Source of the DNA: Verrucomicrobiaceae bacterium
GTDB taxonomy: Bacteria > Verrucomicrobiota > Verrucomicrobiia > Verrucomicrobiales > Akkermansiaceae
Assembly: GCA_027483005.1 (NCBI GenBank)
Contig: JAIXVN010000578.1
Coordinates: forward strand, 1-11,677
Reading direction: 5' to 3'
DNA: 11,677 nt
Below the pieces are notes generated by a model. It was not told the origin of the DNA. It saw nothing but the letters and a program-made list of their open reading frames with translations, and did no database searches. This document shows positions 5,512-11,677 of the stretch, one piece after another (positions within the stretch are counted from its first letter, which is position 1; each line of letters starts with the position of its first letter). Both the position numbers and the translations under genes were made by a program.

Positions 5512-8500
5512 GTGCCTGCCCGGCCTGGGCTTGCCCTGCGCCCCGCGAATGCCAACGATTCCGTTGTGGAGCCGAATCAACCGCCCGGAAGGGACCCCCG
5601 CAGCACCGCGTCCGGCTGGATGCGGTGGCGGCGCTTGCTGCGGTTGATTCCGGGGATCGGGCGTCTGCGCCGTCTGCGACCCGGCACGGGCGCGCATGTC
5701 GGCGAGCTGGTGGACGCCTTCGCGGCTTTTGCGACCCTGGACGACGATCTCAGCACGCTCGAGGCGGATCTGGTTCTGGATCTTTTGCGCAGCGCTTTTC
5801 CGGACGTGGACCACAGCTGGCTGGCCAAGCGACTCGGCCGGGCGGTGAAGAGTCCGACGCCTCTGCACACGATCGCGGGCGAGCTGAAGGACAGCCTCGA
5901 CGACACCGGAAAGCTGGCGATCGGCCTTCAGTTGTTCACCTTGGTTGATGCGGCGGGGCGTTCCGAGCGCAGTCGGGCGAGTTTCGAGCGTTTCATGCGG
6001 AGACTCGGGCGTCCGGATTACGGGCAGGCGATCGTCCGGGAAATGGGTGGCGAAAGCGAGGATCAGCCGCCCTTTGACCGGTTGATCTTCGGGGGCAAGG
6101 AGGCCGATGTGGTGCTGCCGCCTTCGGCCCGTGACCATACGTTCCGGCTGTATCGAGCGGGCGACCTGATCCTGGTGAGAAACATGGGGCCGGCACCGCT
6201 GTGGATCCGGGGCAGGTCGCTGGAGCCCGGGGCCTTTTTGCGGATGAGGGAGCGGCAACCGCTGGTGGTGCCGGGGTGGGCGCTGACCCAGGAGGACTTG
6301 CAGTTTTTCCTGGCGGTGCGGCGGACGGAGAATCCGCCCTCGATTTTCATTGAGGCCAGCGGCGAGGATTTCACGGCAGAGCGAACCCGCAGCCGCCAGA
6401 GTTTGGTGCGGGTCCGCTTCGGGCTCAAGGCGGAGGTCGAGGCCCTGCGCAATTCTGCGATCCGGGCTGGTTCGTCCAACAAACCCCTGGCCAAGGGCGA
6501 GGTCGTGCTTTGTGATTTCCACGAACGTCTCGGGGACGGCGAGGGGTTCAGCGTTTCGCTCGACGATCTGCGGCGGCAGGCGATCCAGGCCGGGCGGCGT
6601 TTCCGGCTCGCCAGCGACCGCCAGGAGTATCTGGTGTCCAACGATCCCGAGGCCCTCTCCAGCGGCGACCTTCTGCTCGGGCCGCGCTTGGCCCCACGTG
6701 TGGTGCTTTTCATCCGCTTCGATGAGGAAAAGGCGGAGGGCATCCTGGAACTGCGGGAGGCGGAAGGGCAGGTGACGGTCGATGGCCTGCCGGTGAAGGG
6801 CAACGCGCCTCTGAACGACGGTTCGCTGATCCGGCTTTCCGACAGCCAGGCGGTGCGATGCCGCTTCAGCGAGGGCTTTCTGGATGAGGAGCGGAAGCAG
6901 ATCGAGTCGATGGTGGTCGAGGATGTGATCCACGATTTCGGCTCGGATTCGCGGGCGCTGGACAACATCACCTTCGAGGTCCGCCGTGGCGAGATGCTCT
7001 GCATCATCGGACCGAGCGGCAGCGGCAAGAGCACGCTGCTTTCGGTGCTTTCCGGACAGCTCGCGCCGACCCGTGGCAAGCTGCGAATGAACGGCATCGA
7101 TCTCTACGAGCATCGCGAGCGGCTGGTGCCATTCATCGCCCACATGCCGCAGGAAGAGGCGCTGAATCCCCAGCTCACCGTCCGCGAGCACCTGCGGCAT
7201 GCCATCACGGTGCGGCGACCGGCGCTTTCCCTCGCCGAGCATGAGCGTCGGGTGGACAGCGTTCTGGCCGAACTGGGATTGCAACCGATCGCGCGCCGCC
7301 GCGTGGGATCGCCTGGCGAAAAGACCCTCTCCGGAGGCGAGCGCAGTCGTCTGAATCTCGGGCTCGATCTCGGCAGCCGCGCCGAGGTGTTCCTGTTCGA
7401 CGAACCGATTTCCGGGCTTTCCTCGAAGGACTCCGAGCACGTCGCGGAAACCCTCCGCTCGCTGGCCCGCGAGAAGATTGTCATCGCCTCCCTGCATCGA
7501 CCCGGTGCGCCGGTCCTGCGGCTGTTCGACAAAGTGCTGCTGCTCGACAACGGCGGGCGGATCGCCTTCTTCGGGACTCCGACGGCCATGGTGGCCTATT
7601 TCCGCGAGGCTTGCGACGAGCTGGCGATCTCCCATCCATCGGTCACGGCCGGGACCCCGCTCGGGGCGGACTTCGTCTTTGATGTGTTGGAAACTCCGCT
7701 CAGCGCGATCGGCGGCGGACTGAATCCCACGGCTTTCCGGCGTTTTCCTCCGTCCTTCTGGCAGGAGCGCTTCGAGAGTGTGGCGCTGGTCCGCTCACTC
7801 GAACCGGGAAATGTCCCGGCACCCAGAGCGGGCGAGGATGTGCCGACGGATCAGCTTCCCGTCCCGCCCAAGCCCACCCGTCGCTTCCATGCGCTGCTGG
7901 CCTTGTTCGCGACCCATTTCCAGCGCTCACTCCTCTCGAAGCTCCGGAATCGCGGCACCTTCTACAGCACCTGCCTGGAAGCCCCCCTGCTGGCCGCGCT
8001 GATCGGCATCACCCTGCGGTCCTCGCCGAAGGGGGCCTACGATTTCTCCACCGCCCTTCACATTCCGGCCTATCTTTTCCTCAGCGCGACGGTGGCGATG
8101 TTCCTCGGCCTCACGAATTCCGCCACCGAGATCCTGCGGGATCGTCCGCTGCTGCGACGCGAGCGCAACTGCCAGCCGGGAGCGGGCCTCTACATCACGG
8201 CGAAACTCTGCGCCCTGGGCCTGGTCGCCGCCGCGCAGTGCCTCGTTTACCTGATGATTGGGAACTGGATCCTCGAGATCCGCGGCATGCTTTTCGACCA
8301 CTGGTTCTGGATGACCCTCACCGCCTGGACCGGCACCGGATTGGCTCTCGTGGTATCCTCGTCCGTGAAGACCGAGCGCGCCGCCCTCACGGCCGTGCCA
8401 TTGCTTCTCGTGCCGCAGATGCTTTTGGCCGGAGCCCTCGTCCCCTATCGGGAAATGAACCGCGGCCTATTCACCCATGATGGCTTCAGCCGCGAACGCG

Positions 8501-9132
8501 GAGGTACGCCGGTCCCTGCCGAGTTCATGCCCCTGCGGCATTCCTATGAGGCGATGGTGGTCGCCCAGGCCACGCGCAATCCCTTCGAGGACGAGCGATA
8601 CCGGCTGCAGAGGCGCATCGAGAAGATGAAGGACTATGATACGACCCTGCAGGGTGCCGTAGCGGAACGTTTCGATCTCATGAAAGAAGGGCTGCGCCGT
8701 CTGCTCGCCGCCGGAGCCTCCACGCCCGAGGAGGCCACCGTCCTGCTCGAGCGCATCACCCGGCTTGCAAGAAGCGGCACCCGCATGGAGGTCGAGACCG
8801 TCAAGGTCTGGCCCGAAGATGAAAAGAACGTGCGTCCGGCGTCGGAGTTTTTCGTCAACGAGCGCATCGACCTTCTCGTTCGCGAGGCGGAGACCTTCCG
8901 CAACGACTACCGCAACGAGAAGCCGCGCAATGTGTTCCTCGGTCTGGAGAAAACCTACGTCCTGATCCAACCGGGAGTCAGGCCCGATGGCTCCCCTGAC
9001 CCGGAGTCTCCCGGTCTGAAGGTCGAGTTCGACACGCTGGACACCGCCATCGTGACCCAGTTGCTGATCGTCATCGGCTGCGGGATCGCGGCTTCCTTGA
9101 TCCTCGCCGCCCAGCACCGTCGGACCCGCTGA
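5512..9132 (+). CDS. TerB-like / FHA-like / ABC ATPase / ABC2-type membrane fusion protein (ABCG-like exporter)
   Basis: The frame is 1206 residues from a GTG at 5512. A TerB-like helical domain lies at about 62-168 (acidic turn LDDDLSTLE at 76-84). Two beta-rich FHA-like modules follow, about 188-268 and 395-453, the second with the VTVDGLPVKG...LNDGSLIRL pattern. The ABC ATPase spans about 466-695: Walker A GPSGSGKST (500-508), Q-loop Q547, signature LSGGE (606-610), Walker B VFLFDEP (626-632), H-loop H662; all intact. Six hydrophobic segments (about 820-836, 850-868, 893-918, 930-950, 955-977, 1178-1199) match the ABC2 permease of ABCG-type half transporters, with about 200 residues between the last two. 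FHA-FHA-ABC-membrane order is known from mycobacterial Rv1747; the added TerB-like domain is less usual. The protein probably dimerises to export or flip a substrate, perhaps under phospho-signal control; substrate unknown. The start is uncertain: no Shine-Dalgarno, a low-complexity N-terminus, and alternatives at GTG 5566 and ATG 5620. Its 3' end stops 4 bp short of the convergent HTH gene. Confidence 0.87.
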   Translation: MPARPGLALRPANANDSVVEPNQPPGRDPRSTASGWMRWRRLLRLIPGIGRLRRLRPGTGAHVGELVDAFAAFATLDDDLSTLEADLVLDLLRSAFPDVDHSWLAKRLGRAVKSPTPLHTIAGELKDSLDDTGKLAIGLQLFTLVDAAGRSERSRASFERFMRRLGRPDYGQAIVREMGGESEDQPPFDRLIFGGKEADVVLPPSARDHTFRLYRAGDLILVRNMGPAPLWIRGRSLEPGAFLRMRERQPLVVPGWALTQEDLQFFLAVRRTENPPSIFIEASGEDFTAERTRSRQSLVRVRFGLKAEVEALRNSAIRAGSSNKPLAKGEVVLCDFHERLGDGEGFSVSLDDLRRQAIQAGRRFRLASDRQEYLVSNDPEALSSGDLLLGPRLAPRVVLFIRFDEEKAEGILELREAEGQVTVDGLPVKGNAPLNDGSLIRLSDSQAVRCRFSEGFLDEERKQIESMVVEDVIHDFGSDSRALDNITFEVRRGEMLCIIGPSGSGKSTLLSVLSGQLAPTRGKLRMNGIDLYEHRERLVPFIAHMPQEEALNPQLTVREHLRHAITVRRPALSLAEHERRVDSVLAELGLQPIARRRVGSPGEKTLSGGERSRLNLGLDLGSRAEVFLFDEPISGLSSKDSEHVAETLRSLAREKIVIASLHRPGAPVLRLFDKVLLLDNGGRIAFFGTPTAMVAYFREACDELAISHPSVTAGTPLGADFVFDVLETPLSAIGGGLNPTAFRRFPPSFWQERFESVALVRSLEPGNVPAPRAGEDVPTDQLPVPPKPTRRFHALLALFATHFQRSLLSKLRNRGTFYSTCLEAPLLAALIGITLRSSPKGAYDFSTALHIPAYLFLSATVAMFLGLTNSATEILRDRPLLRRERNCQPGAGLYITAKLCALGLVAAAQCLVYLMIGNWILEIRGMLFDHWFWMTLTAWTGTGLALVVSSSVKTERAALTAVPLLLVPQMLLAGALVPYREMNRGLFTHDGFSRERGGTPVPAEFMPLRHSYEAMVVAQATRNPFEDERYRLQRRIEKMKDYDTTLQGAVAERFDLMKEGLRRLLAAGASTPEEATVLLERITRLARSGTRMEVETVKVWPEDEKNVRPASEFFVNERIDLLVREAETFRNDYRNEKPRNVFLGLEKTYVLIQPGVRPDGSPDPESPGLKVEFDTLDTAIVTQLLIVIGCGIAASLILAAQHRRTR

Positions 9133-9145
9133 AGGTTCACTTCAG
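9129..9145. repeat. Small hairpin spanning the two convergent stop codons
   Basis: CTGAAG (9129-9134), a 5-nt loop and CTTCAG (9140-9145) form a perfect 6-bp stem that includes the ABC gene's TGA (9130-9132) and encloses that of the HTH gene (9137-9139, reverse). It is symmetric and could slow transcription from both sides, but it has no U-tract, so a terminator role is only possible. Confidence 0.3.
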
Positions 9146-9628
9146 ACGCGCCGTCCCTTGCGTGGGGACCGGGATCTTCTGCATCTGGTCGAAGTCACCC
9201 TGCTCGCAGCAGCGCACGAAGCTCTCGGTGTAGCTTTTCAAGCGGTCCCAGACCTCGCGGATCTCCTTGGCCTCCGTCTGGCTGATGGAATGGTCCGCCG
9301 CCGCGTCGGAGATCCGGCTGAGCAGGTCGGAAAACTGGCCGATGATTTCGTGGGTGGCGGGCAGGATGCCCTTGGTCGAGTGCCGCCGGTTGGGGTTGGG
9401 GACGAAGTAACCTCCATTCTGCTGGCACAGCCACTCGATGATGCCGGGATCACCGCTCAGCTCGATCACCTTCATCAGCCGGTCCAGCGGATTGCGGCTG
9501 CCGGAGCCATCGTCGGACTGCTTTTCCGCCCACTTGTAAACCAACGAAAGCGAGATTCCGAGCTCCGAGGCCACGGCCTTCGGACTGGTTTTCTGAAACG
9601 CTCGACGCAGGACCTCATGGCTTTCCAT
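9137..9628 (-). CDS. CII-like (phage regulatory CP76 type) HTH transcriptional regulator
   Basis: A 163-residue cytoplasmic protein. The helix-turn-helix is at about 16-34 (SPKAVASELGISLSLVYKW). Next comes a family-typical stretch: a basic/hydrophobic helix (NPLDRLMKVIELSGD, 46-60), then IIEWLCQQNGGYFVPNP (63-79), like the 'GD..I...L....GG.FVP' block of phage CII/CP76-type regulators. The C-terminal half is helical and charged with two adjacent cysteines (140-141). The role is DNA-binding regulation, target unknown. ATG at 9628 is preferred over an upstream in-frame start at 9751, because that extension is arginine/serine-rich, unlike the family, and overlaps the dus gene. It lies 55 bp downstream of the dus stop on the same strand and may be co-transcribed or have its own promoter in that gap. 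No phage genes surround it, so it is probably a resident regulator rather than prophage remnant. Confidence 0.8.
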   Translation of the reverse strand: MESHEVLRRAFQKTSPKAVASELGISLSLVYKWAEKQSDDGSGSRNPLDRLMKVIELSGDPGIIEWLCQQNGGYFVPNPNRRHSTKGILPATHEIIGQFSDLLSRISDAAADHSISQTEAKEIREVWDRLKSYTESFVRCCEQGDFDQMQKIPVPTQGTARLK

Positions 9629-9635
9629 GGCGCCG

Positions 9636-9663
9636 ATGCTAACAGGTCCGCTGCGGATGGAAA
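9636..9663 (-). promoter_or_regulatory. Possible promoter with palindromic spacer ahead of the HTH gene
   Basis: On the minus strand, TTTCCA (9663-9658), 16 nt, and TAGCAT (9641-9636) each match 4 of 6 sigma-70 consensus bases. The spacer holds an 11-nt palindrome, TCCGCTGCGGA (9647-9657, plus strand). Transcription would start almost at the ATG (9628), giving a leaderless or nearly leaderless message, in keeping with the missing Shine-Dalgarno. The palindrome could be an operator, perhaps for the HTH protein itself. This rests on short matches only. Confidence 0.27.
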
Positions 9664-9683
9664 GCGGGAGATTGCATCCGAGT

Positions 9684-10682
9684 TCAGTCCGCAACTCCGG
9701 CGTGCGCGCGGGAAATGGAGAACTCCGCCAGCTCCTCGACCTCCGTGACACTGGTGACCTGGCAAAGCCGCTGCCGCAGCTCCTTGGCTCCGGGAAATCC
9801 CTTGCAGTAGGCCATCAGCCGCGAACGCATGCCGATCAGCGTCTGCCGCTCGTCGCCGTTCTTGCCGCCTTCGACGACCAGCCGGCAATGCCGCAGCACC
9901 AACTCCCAGCGCTCCTCCACCGGGACCGGCGTCAGGGTTTCCCCGGTCGAGAGGAAATGCTTCGCCTCACGAAAGACCCACGGATTCTGCATCGCGGCGC
10001 GACCGATCATCACGCCGGACACCGCCGTCTCGCGCTTCCGTTTCTGGAGATCCGCGCCGTTGGAGATGTCGCCATTGCCGATCACCGGCACGCTCACCGC
10101 ACGGGCCACGGCGTCGATGACCTCCCAGTTCGCCTCGCCGGTATAGCCTTGGGCGCGGGTGCGACCGTGCACGGCGATCGCCTGCATGCCGCAGTCGACG
10201 AGGATCTTCGCGACCTCCACGGCGTTGACCGTCTTGTCATCCCAGCCGATCCGGATCTTCGCGGTCACCGGCACCTGGTCGCCCACGGCCTTGGCGACTC
10301 CGGAGGCAACCGAGGCCAGCAGCGGGCAGTCCTTGAGCAACGACGAACCGCCGTTGTTCGCCACCACCTTGTTCACCGGGCAGCCGAAATTGATGTCGAT
10401 GAAGTCGGGGCGTTTCCAGTCGATGATCTTCTTGGCCGCCTCGCCCATCCGTTCGCCATCGGACCCGAACAGCTGAACGCCCACCGGCCGCTGGCTGTCG
10501 TGGAACTCGGTGTATTTCCGCGTCCGGTCATCGCGCTGAAGGATGCCTTCCGCCGAGACGAACTCGGTGACCATCACGTCCGCGCCGAGTTCCTTGCAGA
10601 TCTGCCGGAACACGACGTCGGTCACTCCCGCCATCGGCGCGAGGTAGAGCGGAAACTTGCCATCGGAGAACCACGGGAGCAC
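9684..10682 (-). CDS. dusB: tRNA-dihydrouridine synthase (DusB-like)
   Basis: An FMN- and NADPH-dependent cytoplasmic enzyme that reduces specific uridines in tRNA to dihydrouridine. The 332-residue product has the full Dus pattern: APMAGVTDVVFR (15-26), the catalytic cysteine C101 in DINFGCPVNKVV, KIRIGW with K142, VHGRTR with H172 (171-176), and the FMN-phosphate loops GNGDI (202-206) and MIGRAA (225-230) followed by NPWVFRE. The C-terminal helical domain runs from about 255. Length and motif wording fit DusB better than DusA or DusC, but subtype is by resemblance. The start is GTG at 10682, since the next methionine (residue 17) lies inside the core motif and the frame is closed by a stop at 10715-10713; no Shine-Dalgarno is visible. 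The HTH gene follows 55 bp downstream; a Dus gene next to a small DNA-binding protein recalls dusB-fis of enterobacteria, but this regulator is not Fis. Confidence 0.93.
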   Translation of the reverse strand: MLPWFSDGKFPLYLAPMAGVTDVVFRQICKELGADVMVTEFVSAEGILQRDDRTRKYTEFHDSQRPVGVQLFGSDGERMGEAAKKIIDWKRPDFIDINFGCPVNKVVANNGGSSLLKDCPLLASVASGVAKAVGDQVPVTAKIRIGWDDKTVNAVEVAKILVDCGMQAIAVHGRTRAQGYTGEANWEVIDAVARAVSVPVIGNGDISNGADLQKRKRETAVSGVMIGRAAMQNPWVFREAKHFLSTGETLTPVPVEERWELVLRHCRLVVEGGKNGDERQTLIGMRSRLMAYCKGFPGAKELRQRLCQVTSVTEVEELAEFSISRAHAGVAD

Positions 10683-10701
10683 GGGGGGGAAGTAGAAGAA
10701 A

Positions 10702-10735
10702 ATGACTAATGACTAAACCCTAATTTCAAATTTCA
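10702..10735. repeat. Two adjacent heptamer tandem duplications
   Basis: ATGACTA occurs twice head to tail (10702-10715), and after 6 nt AATTTCA occurs twice head to tail (10722-10735). Both are exact and both have a 7-bp period. The stretch is A/T-rich in a G+C-rich region and lies directly upstream of the dus start. It resembles the heptameric short tandem repeats (STRR) described in cyanobacterial intergenic DNA. No function is evident. Confidence 0.6.
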
Positions 10736-10743
10736 GACCGATC

Positions 10744-10767
10744 CTCTGCGTTCTCTGCGCCTCCGCG
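10744..10767. repeat. CTCTGCG triplicate short repeat
   Basis: CTCTGCG at 10744-10750, CTCTGCG at 10753-10759 and the variant CTCCGCG at 10761-10767 form a degenerate tandem array with 8-9 bp period. It follows the heptamer duplications within 10 bp. The rest of the gap to 10850 shows no clear promoter, terminator or further repeat. Confidence 0.5.
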
Positions 10768-10850
10768 TGAGGCATCTCCAGGAAATCTGTCTGACAGCTT
10801 TCACCTTTTCACTTGGCCAGACGGGCGGGACGTTCTTTGCTTTTTCCACC

Positions 10851-11677
10851 ATGCGCGTTCTCCTTTCCACCTGCAGTTTCCAGGATACACCCGGTCCCCA
10901 TCACGCCCTTCTCGAAGCCCAGGGCTGGGACGTCGTTCGCGAGCGCGGCCCGCTTTCCGAGGCCCGCATGCTGGAGATCGCCGGGGAGTTCGATGCCTTC
11001 CTTTGCGGCGATGACGGGATCACCCGCGCCGTGCTCGACAAGTCCCTGCCGCGCCTGAAGATCATTTCCAAGTATGGCATCGGCCTCGACAAGATCGACA
11101 TCCCGTCCACCAAGGAACTCGGCATCCCGGTGCTCTTCACTCCCGGCGTGAACCACGACACCGTCGCGGAGCACACCTTCGCGCTGCTGCTGGCGATCAC
11201 GAAAAACCTGATCTTCGCCGTCGATGCCACCCGCGCCGGTCGCTGGGACCGCAAGACCGGTAACGAGCTGCTCGAAAAGCGCATCGGCCTGATCGGCTTC
11301 GGCCGCATCGGCCAGGAGGTCGCCAAGCGCGCCGTCGCCTTCGGCATGAAGGTTCACGGCTTCGGCAACTACTGGCCGGACGAACTCGCCGAGCAGCTCG
11401 GCATCGTCCGCCATGACTCGCTCGACTCGCTTTTCGCCAGCGTGGATATCATCAGCCCGCACACCAAGCTCACGGCCGACACCCACCACTGCGTCAACGC
11501 CGCCCGCCTCGCGCTGATGCCGAAGGGCGGCTGGGTGATCAACACCGGTCGCGGTGAACTCGTCGACAACGCCGCGATTATCGAGTCGCTCGATGCCGGC
11601 CACCTCGCCGGATACGCCACCGACGTCCTCGATCAGGAACCGCCGCCAGCCGACCATCCGCTGCTGCATCACCCGAA
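10851..11677 (+). CDS. D-2-hydroxyacid dehydrogenase family (phosphoglycerate dehydrogenase-like), 3' truncated
   Basis: The gene starts at ATG 10851 and is still open at the window end (275 full codons). It is an NAD(P)-dependent oxidoreductase of the D-isomer-specific 2-hydroxyacid dehydrogenase family. The N-terminal substrate domain contains KYGIGLDKIDI (74-84) and VNHDTVAEH (100-108). The Rossmann domain has GFGRIG (149-154). Catalytic arginine R234 is in NTGRGELVD and the acidic partner E263 in DVLDQEPP; the catalytic histidine would lie beyond the end. The GLD-x-ID wording and NTGRG site resemble D-3-phosphoglycerate dehydrogenase (serine pathway), but glyoxylate/hydroxypyruvate-type enzymes share them, so no symbol is given. 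After the second Rossmann strand (MKVHGFGNYWPDE) the usual acidic residue that binds NAD ribose appears to be glycine. No Shine-Dalgarno is visible. It diverges from dus across the repeat-bearing gap. Confidence 0.92.
   Translation, partial: MRVLLSTCSFQDTPGPHHALLEAQGWDVVRERGPLSEARMLEIAGEFDAFLCGDDGITRAVLDKSLPRLKIISKYGIGLDKIDIPSTKELGIPVLFTPGVNHDTVAEHTFALLLAITKNLIFAVDATRAGRWDRKTGNELLEKRIGLIGFGRIGQEVAKRAVAFGMKVHGFGNYWPDELAEQLGIVRHDSLDSLFASVDIISPHTKLTADTHHCVNAARLALMPKGGWVINTGRGELVDNAAIIESLDAGHLAGYATDVLDQEPPPADHPLLHHP

Noticed and set aside
5370..5555. N-terminal extension of FtsH by 62 residues
   Set aside because: The extension resembles no FtsH leader, covers the regulatory gap and would overlap the divergent gene; the start at 5369 directly precedes TM1.
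5479..7635. 718-codon minus-strand open frame opposite the ABC gene
   Set aside because: It is antisense to a protein with intact ABC motifs; its composition is His/Arg/Gln-rich with no recognisable domain.
9629..9751. 41-residue N-terminal extension of the HTH regulator
   Set aside because: It is Arg/Ser/Pro-rich, overlaps the dus 3' end and is absent from the family's usual layout.
10744..10767. CRISPR-like array
   Set aside because: The units are 7 bp with 1-2 bp spacers, far from CRISPR dimensions, and no cas gene is present.
10809..11672. 287-codon minus-strand open frame at the right end
   Set aside because: It is antisense to a clear 2-hydroxyacid dehydrogenase with Rossmann and catalytic motifs.

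Overview
The window is G+C-rich, gene-dense bacterial chromosome. Several features point to Verrucomicrobiota, probably Verrucomicrobiae: secreted proteins with SHD1-like domains, which that group uses heavily; a long FtsH with an enlarged extracytoplasmic domain; and near absence of clear Shine-Dalgarno sites. This is judged from protein style, not from a marker gene. No rRNA, tRNA, CRISPR array or transposase gene was found.

Layout: (1) bases 1-135 are the 3' end of an unidentified + strand gene. (2) A nested palindromic element of about 110 bp fills the gap to the next gene and appears to supply stop codons to both neighbours. (3) On the minus strand, 2869 to 238, is a two-gene unit of exported SHD1-domain proteins: a peptidase-MA-like protein whose zinc site looks lost, then an internally duplicated retropepsin-like aspartic protease with two DTG sites. 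(4) ftsH (minus, 5369-3018) ends in a strong intrinsic terminator. (5) Diverging from ftsH is a 1206-residue ABC exporter-like protein (plus, 5512-9132) with an N-terminal TerB-like domain and two degenerate FHA-like modules before the ATPase. (6) A minus-strand pair, dusB-like tRNA-dihydrouridine synthase (10682-9684) then a CII-like HTH regulator (9628-9137), converges on the ABC gene. (7) A 168-bp intergenic stretch carries three kinds of short tandem repeat. (8) A D-2-hydroxyacid / phosphoglycerate dehydrogenase family gene starts at 10851 and runs off the window.

FtsH, Dus and the dehydrogenase are ordinary housekeeping genes. The unusual content is the tandem-duplicated retropepsin beside a pseudo-metallopeptidase-like partner, the TerB/FHA-like/ABC fusion, and the intergenic palindromic element. 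No multi-gene defence or biosynthetic system is evident. Intergenic gaps are all under 300 bp.
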